Below, one piece after another: positions 11,149 to 24,700 of a stretch of DNA of 64,000 bases. Origin of the DNA: Caprella mutica (taxonomy: Eukaryota > Arthropoda > Malacostraca > Amphipoda > Caprellidae); NCBI GenBank assembly GCA_947561585.1, contig CANNZV010001188.1, forward strand, positions 301,714 through 365,713, in the 5' to 3' direction. The translations under genes and the position numbers were made by a program. A model generated the notes under the pieces. That model saw nothing but the letters and a program-made list of their open reading frames with translations, was not told the DNA's origin and did no database searches. How positions within the stretch are numbered: position 1 is the first letter of the stretch; each line of letters opens with the position of its first letter.

Positions 11149-12351
11149 CTTGATTGGTTGAATCTCAAAATAATTCATAAACATTGTTTGAGTAAATATA
11201 TGTACTTCATGATTTCATTTAAATTAGAAAATAATTATATTAAATCTTTACGTTACTAGTTTTAATATAGATCTTGCTAGATTTTACTTCATGTATAATT
11301 GGTAGTCCTATTTTTCACAGTTCGAACATTAACTTTTTAAAATTGTGCTGTATATTTTGTAGGGTTTAATAAATATATATGATTGAAATTAAAATTAATA
11401 ATGATACATCTATTAATGGGAAAGAATGTTTTATTCAACAAGAAACAGTTTTGTAGATTCATATATTGCTGGAACGAATGATTCTTTAATATTTTTGATT
11501 ATTAATCCTTTAACCAGATCCTAAACATGACCTAATAATAGTTGAAATATTTTTATCTAATAAAGTATATTGGAAAATGCATAACTATGTAAACTGAATC
11601 CCCGTCAATTCTACTTACAATGACAATATAGTTTATGATCTGAATTATTAAATTGCATACTATTTAAGCAAAGTATGTTTTTGACTGCATTCTACCATTA
11701 AAAAGAGCACATATATACTTTTCTATTTTTAATCATAATAATTTCATAGTTTCAATACAAGCCATATTCAGAAAAATGAATTAGTTGAAATAAATAGTAT
11801 ATATAAATAGTGTTCCTGATGAAAAATTTGTATAAAACCTAATTAAAAATAGTTAAATCTATGTTAATGAACGTTCACTTAATTTTTGCCCTAAAGTAAA
11901 TTATGTTGACCAAGTACAGTGGTCAACATTATCCTAATGTCCTAGGTATAAATCCTGCTTGCCTGGGCAAGCTAGGTGAGCCTACCCAGTCGTGATTGTA
12001 ACCTGATATCTTGAAAGAAACTCGGCTCAGTTTACCAAATTCTTTGAACAGAGAGGACTTTATTGCTTTATTTGCACATGAAATAATTGCAATATTATAA
12101 CAATTCAAAAACAGTTATAATATTAAAATGCATGCAGATATGGAAGCGATATAATTATTGAGGTACAAAGACTTATTTAAGAATATTGAGGAAACTGAAT
12201 GATGAAAGGACAATAACTATATCCATTAATGGGCTTTTATATTATATAATTTTATAAAATGGAATATAAATAAATCAATCAATGAAAACATACTTAGTAA
12301 AGTTGTTTTTATTTTTATTTTTTTATGTATAGTTTTTTGATGTAACATGCA
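11149..12351. other. Intergenic spacer before the lipoprotein gene
   Basis: About 1.2 kb of AT-rich DNA. Apart from a moderately GC-rich patch at 11915-12010 with short repeats (GGTCAACATTATCC, CTAGGT), I see no gene, RNA or transposon end. The 3' end of the upstream pseudogene may fall here (AATAAA near 11369). Confidence 0.5.
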
Positions 12352-12444
12352 GTGATTATCATCATGCAGTGATTGGTACCATTCAGTGACTGGCACTATG
12401 CAGTGATTGGCACCATTCAGTGACTGGCACCATGCAGTGATTGA
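12352..12444 (+). repeat. 17-bp minisatellite upstream of the lipoprotein promoter
   Basis: About five copies of ATGCAGTGATTGGCACC and its variant TTCAGTGACTGGCACC. The array ends about 40 bp before the TATA box at 12487. The open frame running through it on the minus strand is a by-product of the repeat. Confidence 0.75.
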
Positions 12445-12486
12445 CACCATGCATTTTGTTTCTTTGATAATGTGTCCTATCAGTGT

Positions 12487-12521
12487 TATATATACCCTCT
12501 TGCCTCCCTCAAACCATCAGT
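12487..12521 (+). promoter_or_regulatory. TATA box and initiator of the lipoprotein gene
   Basis: TATATATA starts at 12487. The arthropod-type initiator TCAGT lies at 12517-12521, placing the A (+1) 32 bases after the start of the TATA box, the usual spacing. Transcription is predicted to start at 12519, 181 bases before the chosen ATG. The combination is seen directly; promoter activity is inferred. Confidence 0.65.
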
Positions 12522-12699
12522 CAGACCTGATACTCTGTGAAGAGTGGAAGTGTGCCCCTCTGCAATCCAAACAGCCAGGTTCATAAACATGGCACTAGAA
12601 TAGCACTATTCCAATGAACAGTTCATTCTAAAATAACCAATTTTGAACAGTTTGAAAAGTGTTCATAAGCTGCTGATTTTATACACAAATTAGAGTAAT
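12519..12699 (+). promoter_or_regulatory. Predicted 5' leader with two short upstream reading frames
   Basis: Before the coding ATG there are two small open frames: ATG at 12589 (MALE, stop; the context AAACATGG is good) and ATG at 12614 (MNSSF, stop). Such frames can lower translation of the main frame. If the leader contains an intron they might be removed; none is obvious. Confidence 0.45.
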
Positions 12700-12769
12700 A
12701 TGTTGAAAATGAATTCGAATTTTGGTTTCAGTCTTTTTTTATGGTTACTCTACTCGGTATCAAATTCAC
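12700..12769 (+). CDS. Lipoprotein exon 1: signal peptide
   Basis: Encodes residues 1-23, MLKMNSNFGFSLFLWLLYSV and three more, with a hydrophobic core typical of a secretory signal. A second in-frame ATG at 12709 could serve instead. The exon ends in phase 1 at a GTGAGT donor and is followed by a 1.8-kb intron. Confidence 0.75.
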
Positions 12770-15700
12770 GTGAGTGTTTATTTCTCGATTTAATATATAG
12801 TTGCCATTAAATAATCTTTTACCTGATTTTACTTTCCTTTTGTATTTAGATTAATATAGTTTAGTAAATAAATTAACTATACTAACATTATTCATTATTT
12901 TGTTATACATTTGAAAAAAAAATCCAGGATTTATTCCTGGGATATTAAGAAAATATCCCAGGAATAAATCCTTCTTGACTTGAATAAATTGAATAATAAT
13001 TATAATCATTTCCCTCTAATAATATCTAAAGAATAATTATGAACCGCAATTCAAAGTTTAGTTAATTTTCATCCATTTAAACTGAATAATATTATTCTAT
13101 CAAAAATAGTGAAAAAAAAATCTTAAAATCTTATATTATTCATTTGGAATTATTTTCATATTAACTAAATTAATAATATAATATAATATTCGAGATATGT
13201 TTAATTTACATCTTAATAAAAAGAATGTTGAAATATTAATAATATCAGTAACAGAATACGATTTGAAATATATTTTTGGTTATTATTATTTTCACGGCTC
13301 GAATGCACTAATGATATACCTAACAATACCTACTAATAATACCTAATAATACCTACTAATAATACCTACTAATAATACCTAATAATACCTACTAATAATA
13401 CCTACTAATAATACCTACTAATAATACCTAATAATACCTACTAATAATACCTACTAATAATACCTACTAATAATACCTAATAATACCTACTAATAATACC
13501 TACTAATAATACCTACTAATAATGCCTACAATGTTAGTGTGGTTAGAAAGAGTTTTTTCAGAAGTTGTTTTTGTACTGTGATATCAGCAGTTGTATAATA
13601 ATATGCATAGCTTATTTGAATTGAATTTTATTTTTGTAAGGTTATATTTATAGTAGTCTTGTTGTTGAACCTCTTAAAATACTTCAATCTTCCTGTTCAT
13701 CAACAGAGAGCTGATGTATATACTTATAACTCAACTGATTATAAACTTTATAATAGATTAAATAAAATATAACTTTTCCTTAATTGTTCAAATTTTGATA
13801 CTTTTTTAAATTTTAAATTCTTTGTGGAACCTTGAATTTTTTGTTTTTGATATTCTTTAATTTAAACACACTGTGCATTACCAATAGTAACAAAAAACGT
13901 TAGTACAAAAATGTTTTTTTTTAAATCCCTTCTTTTTCGATTATTGTAATACATTTAGGATATAGTTGTAAAGATTTGTATTTTTATTATAACATCAATG
14001 GAGTAATTTTCGAGGTTAAATATGTACTCAATATCATTTATATTATTGATAAATGAAAATATGTACCTAGTAACCTATACCTTTAAAGATAATATAAAGA
14101 CGACACCTCATATACTAGTTAATTAATTTATACCTAATAGTTAGCATACTATTTATAGGACTCAATGAGTCTATACAAACTATAATGTTACCAGGTATAA
14201 CTTTACACTATAAATAGATGTATAATTAATATTTATATAATCATATATTATAAAGAGAAAAATATATATTTAATAAAATCTCTTATATATTTCTATAATA
14301 TGTTATCGAGGGAATAAGGGAATTTTTAAATAATTATCAATTAGTCATAAATACAGGATTGTAGAATATTATTATACTCAATTAAGATTTGAATAATTAT
14401 TGAAAGAATTAATTAATTCTTCACCATATTATTATATCAAAAATATTGACATTTTCATTAATAGCTATACTCTCAGCAATAATCCTTTTAGTGTTTTAAG
14501 AAGTATACTTTATATAATATATGAGAAAATTAATCCTTTTTGAATAATTTAAATAATTGACTCCAAAATATCAGGTGGCGCCCCATCGCAATGTGCATCT
14601 GAAACCTGCCAGTTGGAGCAACTAGAATGTGATGGTCAGTACCACAAGGAAGGTTAAAAAAAAGAAAAAAAAGATTGATATCATTATTATCCATCTAGTA
14701 TGTAGTGTCATCTCCTAAACACAGTTAATAAAACTATACTAATTATTAGATTTGTTACACTATATACAGTAATATGAATAGTTGAAAATAAGATAACTTT
14801 CAATTTCTCCAGCACTGGAGTCTATATTGTAATTTAATAGTTGAGACTTTCAATTTCTAATCTCTAGTAGTCTAGTTGTTAAAATTCTATACATTGAATT
14901 ATTATACAATACACTTCAGCCCACTTCTCTTGGAAATAAGTTCATAGCACTATGACGTCACTCTGCACTACCTAGATCATTTTAACACATCATTTTAACA
15001 TACATTAACTAAACTGTGGTTTTATTTTTCTAATTGATTTACATGTCAGTTTATAGAATACATAAATTGTTTCTCAGTCATTGTATATTATGACATATTA
15101 GACTGACTAACATTCATCACATGAATATGAAAATTAAAGAAAAAGGTAGAATATGTGATCTAAAATAACTTGGCGTAAACAGGGAATTTCGAACACCTAC
15201 CGATGCGACGCCGACTGCAGGGTCACCTCGCCAGTTCTTGGGTGGTTCAGAAAGAGGGAGAAAATCCTGCTAGAAAATCCTTCAAAGAGTATATCAGCTT
15301 GACGAGAATAACACCTTGTGTTTTGGAGCTAGCATTCGTAAATATGACTCTATTGAATTTTTTTTCATTTTGTGCATATTCAGAATGCTAAATTCCAACT
15401 GTGGGTAAAATATTTCACAGAGTAATGAAGTTTTTTACGTTGGAGCTAATGGCAGTTCGATTACCGAGATTTGTAGGAGGTCTTCAGATTCAAGAATTCC
15501 CGAAAATTTCGTGAAGAGTCTTAATCTCGCTTGGGGTCTGTCTCTACCGAGTGTTGAAGAGGAAAATGAAATCTCAGAGGTGATAATTAAATGCTAATAA
15601 TCCTTATCCTTTGATTTGAATAGAAATTAATATACTATCAAATATGGTTTTCAGGTGGACTTACTTAATGGACTTTGTCCTACAACTTTTGTATTTAACG

Positions 15701-18700
15701 AAACTACAGGAACCACCCAAAATACAAAAGATCTGACTAAATGCAACTGTGGAGAAGACTTTATTTGTAACTCTAACATGAAATCCAGAAAAATTACAAG
15801 TTTATCGGTTAGTATAGATATAAATAATAGATTAAGTTCAAAGCCAGATGAAGCTAACATGCAGATAATTTAAGATAAATTTATTCGGTTTGAGATGCTA
15901 TGTTTACATTTCGAGAGGATAACTAACATTCAATTCATAACAGAAAATGTCATGCAACCAACAACGATCCAAAGCAAGTACACGAAAACCGTCAAGAATA
16001 GTTCACCACATGACATGTACTGAAGATCATATAGTAGAGTCTACCATCTACAAATCGAACGTGGTTCTCGTTCTTTTCGCTACGCCAGACATTGGACGAC
16101 TCTTTAATGTGAGAGGTGAGATTACGTGTTGCTGAACGTTATAGGATTTGAATTCAATAGCTAAAATTTATTCTAATCAATTTTCATTTTCTTCCTCGCA
16201 ATAGACTTATCTCCAATCAGAGTAAAACATTTTATGAATGAAGAAAGGAAATCTACTTCAAATGATGTTAAGATTTCATTGAATAGAGAGTTGCGAAACA
16301 TATGTAAAATAGATTCACCACTGAAAACTTTAAATATGGGGATTAATCTGAACCAAGATCTTGGATTAACCTACCACAAGCTACTGAAATTATGCGAAGT
16401 AGCAACTCAAGACGAAATCATCAGTGTCTACAACACCATCATAAGTAATGGAATTTGCCAGACTTTTGAAGAGAATGAAAGAATTAGGTATGAAGAATTC
16501 ATGTGAAACATTGCCAAGATTGCATTGAAATTTAAACAGTTATCATTTATATGCATATTATTCATCTATATTGAAGTAGTATAATCCATTCCATGGCCAT
16601 ATATTGATGTAGTCTTTCATGAATTATTTATATTAATGTTGGTTTTACCACTTTCCATTTCAGATATATATTCTCTAGCACAATAAGAGATGCGTATTCT
16701 GCAGCATCCGCATCAGCTTTGTGTCAATTAACGATTGAAGCCGAGAAATCCAAATCTACCAACTACTTCAAATCAGTGATCCCTTGGACTACACTACTCA
16801 TGCACAAAAAACCTCTCACTTACGATCAACTATCTCCATGTTTAGTAAGAAAAAATACATAATTATATATGATTAGGTTAGCGGTCAGGTTAAGGGCTTT
16901 CGATAGTGACAAAATGTATACTCTAAACGGATTTTTTGATCATCCTGGAATCAAAATAAATATGTTCTCATTGAATGTTATTCGAAAATTTTCATAACTA
17001 ATCTTTTTTAAATGTATGTCCTTACAGATGTTGCTGAACATTCCTAACTGGAAAGAATATTACTTGGAGGTAGCTGTGTTGATTGGAAAATCTCATGATA
17101 TGACTTGCAACGAACCTAAAAATTGTGATGCGGGAGACATCAATCACAAAGTTGACTATTTCACTCATTCTCATTATCACGGCTACAAAGATTCCTACAA
17201 CGAAATATCGCCGAGAATGTACTCGAATTCTCCTGATTCAACCAATATTTTTAGCGAAGGAGTAAACAATGAACTTTTAGCAAATTCATGTTCATTGAAC
17301 TTTACATCTGTGATACCAAGGAGGATTTTGAGTATGCTAGATAATTGTGAAAATGCAGATGAGACAACACAAAAGGAGGTATTTGTACTCCTATATGAAA
17401 TATTCTATTTTACTACATGACTGACAATGTGATGAATTACTAATTCTGTTTTCATTGATTCACAGCAAATGCATATTCTAGAAGGATTGGCATCGATAGG
17501 TATTATCTCATCGGAGTTCAAAGATGTTATCATCAGATGCTCTGCAAAAATTGTTCCAGACATCATTCGAACGAGCTCTATGAAAGTAATGGCTAGAAAC
17601 CAGTGTGGATATGAGGTGAACAAATTATTTACTGCAAATATTCTTTAACAATTTTTTCTATATATCTTACTGATCTGATATCTATCATAGTAATATTTCA
17701 TTATCATCTTTATTTAAGGTGAAAGAGATTCTTCGTTCAGCTGTTCAATCAAACGATGAATCAGATGAAGTTCGAATTGCTGCCTTCCGAAGCCTTACTT
17801 TATGTGACCATGGAGCAGCGGATCAATTGGCCAATTGCGATTGTATTGATAATAAAAATGGTTTGTATCGATAATAAAAATGGTTCAATTGTTTTAGTTA
17901 GGTTGCCCTAGAAGCTTTGGCTTATTCGGGCTCTTATTTAGAAGTTTAATTTTGTGCATTAGGTTTTTATGTCAATTTTTTTCCTGTATAAAGAATAAAG
18001 GTTTGTATTGATGTTCTAATGTGAATAGATGTAGATGATGAACACATTACAAATATTTACCTTTTTTCAGTGTTGTCCTACATTCAGTCAACGTACCACG
18101 GCAAACATTCAAATTCAAACCATCACCAGAAGTTCGATTTCTTTTATCATCTTTCCAGTTCGTACCAAATTGATTTGACTTCTTTATCTAATCTTCCCAT
18201 TCTCGAGAAAATCATTCCTTACTCAAAACTTGATATTGATCTCATATATAAAGAATCATTCATACCCCATTTTCTTAAATTGAAATTCAACAATGGAGAT
18301 CTCTGGAAAAGTCTCGAAAATGCATTCCAGGTCAGTTTCAAAATATACCTCTGAAAATGTCTGTTTGTGTGTATCTTTGTTTATTCGAATTTTTTGTACT
18401 ATCTTTTCAGATGGAATTTCGGTTAGAAAACATAGAATCTGTCGTTATTCACCTTCTAAAATCAAGAATGCAGAACCTTAACCAATATGACTGGAAAGAG
18501 AAATTACTAACGATACTGTACGAAGTTGTAGCGGAATCTCTTCCTAATTTTCTTCCTACCAACAATACTATTAACGAAGCATCGGGCAAGGAGAACAGTT
18601 TCAGGAATAAAAGAAGCATTGATTTCGATGACTTGTTAAATTTAATAAATGACTTCATCCCTGAATCGATTGATGTAGGTACGATCGTTCTAAACATGGT

Positions 18701-21700
18701 GAGGGATGACTACGTTATCAAGCATTGGAATTCTGAGATTAATCCAACAAAAATAAAAGAAGACCTGGAAAATTTGGTTAGAAGACTATCTACATTCGTT
18801 TCGGAGATATTACTTGGACAGAAGGTAATAAATTCAGTTTGAAAATATTAGTACATAATAAAAGTCATTACACTCGAGATTATTATTACGATGTGAATAA
18901 TATCCAGAGCTTACCTAGCTTAAATTTTTTGTATATTTTTAAACATTTCGATTATAAGTTTACCGCAATGGGTTTCATAATAAATAACATCCAAATATGT
19001 ATTTGCAATCAACATTTAAAATTCGTGACACTACTATATCTTTCAACAGAGTTTGACAACTTTCTCTGCCATAACAATTGTACACGAAGAGATGAGTTGG
19101 TTCTCCATGTTAGGACATAAGTTTTCTGTGACCTCATATCGAGGAATTACTTTGGATGGTAGAGGACACGCATCATTGGATTTAGTTAGTGCTGTTCTAG
19201 GTGGAGCTACCAAGATAGATTCTCTATTGCAAGGAACGTAAGTAATGTCAGGTAGATTTCAAGACATCAGTTCTCACTTTGCCATTTTGATGCTGTGATA
19301 GATTTCTTTCTTTTCAGATTCAATTTGTACAAAGGAACTCATTTCGAATTAGAAAGTACTAATGATGTCAGCAAAGGCTACATTGCCATGGAAGAGTCTG
19401 TCACTAAAGTCTCTCTTGACGTGAATGCATTCTACAAAATCGAAGTATGTACCATATTTAAATTGTCGTTTCAAAAATAAAAATAAATCATTAACTAATG
19501 ACTCTCTTCTTTTTTTCAGAATCCAACTGAATTCTCAATTACTTTAGACATACCATATACCGATTCTGCTAATTCCATTTCATCTATTCATGTTCATCAA
19601 ATTATGTCGTATGGTGAAGCGTTAATATTTGATTATAGTTTTGATTCGGATTTCAATGAAAAGGGTAAGTTGGAAAGTGAATTTCTGTAAGATAATCAAT
19701 CGATCATCCCTCTTTTGTAATAATTCTAATATTCCTACGTATATCACCTCTAGTTTGCTCTGAAGAAGTTGAACAGCTGACAGGCTTCAGTGCCTGCTTC
19801 CGGAAGATGGTCTTCATCCCTACAAACTTCACGACTGGTTCATTCAACTCCTCCTTTTTAATCTCAACTGAGATAAGTCCTCACGTTGTAGACGTGTCTC
19901 TCAAAAATTCTGGTGAGTAAAAGTTTTGATTCTATCTCAACATAGCGAAAGATTTAATATGGTAAATGTATTAACCAACATTAGTGAATAAAGGCTGACA
20001 TCGTCAAATCGGTCCATTATTTGCACAGAATTGGAGAAGTTATTAATGTTGAGTAAAGGGACTAAGTGGTAGGTAACTCATTCATCAGATATGATTGGGG
20101 AAATGTAGGCTAGGTTCTTTATCCTCTTTGCCCTGCAATTTTGGTTTCTTTACCTAGTATTGCTCCCTCAGGTTCACAATCTGTGTTCATAGACACGAAG
20201 TTATCAGTAGAAAGTGACCAGGAGAGACCGTACTTGCATGCGGTCTTAGGGGCTTTCACCATGACGGAAAATATACAACTGAGACTGGATATTACTGGTC
20301 GTCAACTGAAAATAGTTCATGAAGGTGTGGTTTATTTTAGACTTAGAGAGTTTCCAAACTTCTTTTTAGTATTATTCGATATAGCTAATTTTATTGACGA
20401 TCTCAGGTACAATAGTTAATGCAGAAAATCTGAAGCGTATTGAAATTCGTTCTGAGCACAACGCTGAGAAGAAGGGAATCAAAGCCGAAATGATTATCGT
20501 ACATAATGGTGGCCAGGTGAGAATCTAATTAAAACTTCAGATGAGAGTAAAAAAGTTAAGATGAATTGGTACATTATTCAGAAGATTAACTTACGATATC
20601 TATTTAATCTCTCGAAATGAAAATCTATTAATTAATCTTATATATTATCCAATTTTTTTCATTATATGATTATTATCTTCTTGGAATACATCACAGTTAT
20701 TTTTTTAAAGTTTTGTAATAATTAGGTGACGTACAAACCTAGAGTAGTGGTTAGCACCCCCAATGTAGCAGAGGACAACCTACTAGAGGGTTACAGCTCA
20801 ACCTTCTGGTCACCCAAAGAGAAATCCGTGACTTTGGAGCTTTACACTTTGGGTTCTTTGCAGGAGACTCTTAATGTGTCTTTGGCTGGTGAGGATATAA
20901 TAATAAAATAACTTATATAAAATTGAATATATATAAAATACATTATAAAAAAATAAACCTAAAGGTAGGCCAAATCTAACTGTAAAGCAAACGTATTATA
21001 CCGTGATCGAAGACATTATACATATATTCTAATGAAATATTTCTATTGAATTTTACTTATTTAATTGCATTCTTTACCGAATAATAACTCAGTGATCTAT
21101 AACTAAGAAAGAGTATCATGTATTAATTAATAGATGCTGAGATTGATGACTATATATGTCCACTACTAATATACTATTATCATGTAACAGTATTCTACTA
21201 TCTCACATATTTCTTCTCACTGTTACACACATGTGTTTTGACTCTATTTCAATGGACATGTTTTCTCAGCATTAATTAATATACACAAATGTCATTCCTA
21301 GTATAACTTCAAGTCATCCCCACCATTCTACGTAAATGAAACCTATATATGTGTACATAATTACTGTTGAACTGAACAGATTGGACCAGAAAGGATTCCT
21401 CAGTTGATGAACGTTTAGAATTAAATTATACTTATTAATAATTCTAGAACATTTCTTAAATTTATGATTTTTTTCACTAATCATATATCAGTCTATTCAC
21501 ACAGTTTGGTGTTCTTTCTTTCACGCTATGTATTAACTATTAGGTACCATTTGGAGTGTAAAAATGTCTTAGAGTTGTTATCTCTAGAAAAGTCTATTAA
21601 AAACTATTTCTTGTTTTAACTATGCTTTTTCTCTCCCCCCCCCCTCCAACCCAGGTTACGTCAGTCTCCTCACCCCCACCAGGGGCCCAATCACCTTCAA

Positions 21701-24700
21701 CATATCAGAGGTTCGGGTTACCACATCTGCTTACAGGGTTGGCTTGGATGGCTCCGTGGCAGTGACAGCAGATCATGTTCTTCTCAACACGCAGGTTGGT
21801 AACAGAGAACTCTTGTCACACTCTATTAGTTCGTTAGTGTAGAGGCTACACTTTGCTTCATTCGAGAGACCTATTTCCTCTAACTGATATCTTTCCTCTA
21901 ACTGATATCTTTCCTCTAACTGATATCTTACCTCTAACTGATATCTTACCTCTAACTGATATCTTTCCTCTAACTGATATCTTGAGTAGTGTGACAATTA
22001 GCTTTTAACAATTTCTTTTTACTAGTACCTTTAATAGTTTAACAATTAGGTTTTAAAAATTTCTTTTAATTACTTTTTTAAATTGTTCAATTATGAGGTT
22101 TTAATACTTTCTTTGGAGAAATAATTTTAGTATTTTTACTTTGAGGCTATAAGAATGTCTCTAATTAATAACCTTTATATTATAACTTTTAGTTTTTAAA
22201 AATTTCCTTTAATTAATAACTTCAAATTTATAAATTTTAGGTTGAAGAATTCCATTTAATTAATTAATTTAATGTTATAACTTTTAGATTTTAATAATTT
22301 CTTAACTAATAACTTTAATAGTTTGACTTTTCGATTTTAAGAATTTTTTACTATGATTTTATAAATTGATTATAATAGAATATAAATTATTTTTTAATAT
22401 AATATATAAATGAATTTTTATTTCTTTTCATAATTTCCATATACTTAGGCACTGAGGAATAATTAATTACCACAAGTTATATAGTCAAGTCATTAATATG
22501 TTGAATTCATATATATGTTTTATGTTATTAATTGTAATTTAAAAAATAGGTTTATTAATTGCATAGTTTTAAACACTTCATTTACATCTCCATATTTTGT
22601 TTGCTAAAAAGAATTATGCCATTAAAGATATAATTTGGTGTAAACATGAACTTCATGAATAGCACATCGAAAATAAATATCCAGTTAGTGTTCAGAGGGA
22701 AAACTTATATCTCCATTTGCAATCGCTAAAATTACGTACTTTACATAATTGATGGTAACTATTTTTGTGTAAGTAACTAAATAATATCTCAAGTTACATT
22801 CTCGTATCAAGTGTAGTGTGTACAAACGCTAAATTAAGTGTATAAACCTTGTCAGGTTTATAATTGTCATTATCAATTTTTCTGAAGAAGTAGAAGTATG
22901 TTCATTTTATTTCCGTGACTGACTGATAACAAAAAAAAAAAATTCTCGATCAACCGGAAATACAATTTGCCTAAATATATAAAGACACAAGAATAATTAT
23001 TCTACTATCCGTAGATGAGATGGCTTGATGACTTGATTCTTTTCGCTGCCAAATACACCAAAACCGATGAAGACGACCATGAAACACTCCTACACTACAA
23101 TGTCGATCACGATGATTACCAGCACCGCCCTGTCCAGCAGCAAGACCTCACGCAGCAGCCCAATGTCATCAGACGACGGAAAGAGGTCCATCAGAAGGAC
23201 CAGAGACCAAAGAGAGTGACTTTCACAGTGCAAGTCTTTGCCCCAACCTTACCATCACTAGATACGAAGCTTAATGTCCATTGCCAGGTGTACAGCAACG
23301 AGGTAAACCACCTCTATTTACAATCAATGTAATAACCTAATAAGAAATAACTTTAATTCCAAATTATTGATTTTCTTGTCAGATTTCTAACAACGTGACA
23401 CTATGGAGAGGTGCAGACATTGGCGATCCTACTGAATTTTCAGCTCTTCATGTAGTTACCTGGCATGCTTCGACTGTAGAGGTAAGTTAAAATTCGATAG
23501 TTTTATAATTTTATTTATTTAAGATGATAGCGAAACCTTATCTTTTTCCAGGATTCAATCGCAGATAGTAATGATAAGATTCACTTTGGCAAAAGATTCA
23601 TGTCAATCTTCTTCCCCTACGACATGATGCTGATTCTTAACAACTCCATGATTTGTGAGTTATGAAACCAAGTCTTTTGAAGAAACCATGAAAAATCTAA
23701 TACCTAACTAATTATTCATCAATTTATATAATAGTGGAGAGTCAGCCGATGAATCAGAAGGCAACTCTGGACCACACCATCTCCTTGTCGTCGCGCTTCT
23801 TCGAGAGTCTTGCAATTGCCAATGTAGACCACAGCACACACAAACTGGTTACTAATTTTTATGATCGGTCGGAAGCAGGATTCAAATATGATATCGAAAT
23901 TGAGGTATAAACTAATAGTCTTGAGCTGAGTTTATGAAGTTCTTTTTGTTGTATAGGTTATAGATTTTATAGAGTAACTATACATACTCAATTACCGGAT
24001 ACTCACTATTACAAGAAGCAAGTCGTTGGCTTAAGCCATTAACAAATCATTCCAGTAACTATAAGCATTCGGCAACTGAGTCATTATGTCTTTTTTCCTA
24101 TGAAATTGTTTCAAAATAATATATCTATAAATTATTATGTAAAATTTAAAACTTTTAAAGGCTTCATGGCAATAAAAGGTTAATGACTCTGTAATCGATT
24201 GTGAAAGAATGTTCATTGAATAACCAAATTAATATTTACATATTTCACCAGTTATCCAATCCAGAATGGAAATTCAGTTACGTTGACTCCATAGTGCAGT
24301 TAACAACTCCCTCTCACTACCATGAGTCTACACTGGACTCAATGATTGACGTCTTGGGTCAGAGTACTGTCATCATGCCCTCCACCAAAGTCTACACCTC
24401 TTCATCTAGATTCAGACTAGTATTCAGAGAGCAAATAATCCTCTTCGAAATGTTGTACGACACAATAATGACTGACGGAGGTGATAGCTGGAGAAGTGTG
24501 TGAGTATAAATATTATATACCTTTAAAATGGTACTAGGAAAATTCCACTACGGAAAGTTCCACTTCGGAATATTCCACTGGGAAAATTCCACTAAGGAAA
24601 ATTCCACTAAGGAATATTCCACTGCGGAAAGTTCCACTGGAAACATTCCACTACGGAAAATTCCACTAAAGAAAAAAATATATTGTACTGCATATATTTT

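Noticed and set aside
15655..15860. Minus-strand open frames antisense to lipoprotein exons (also at 18449-18697 and 32252-32449)
   Set aside because: They are shadows of strongly supported plus-strand exons.
21773..21997. Minus-strand frame with repeated RYQLEE
   Set aside because: It arises from the 18-bp intronic array antisense to the lipoprotein gene.
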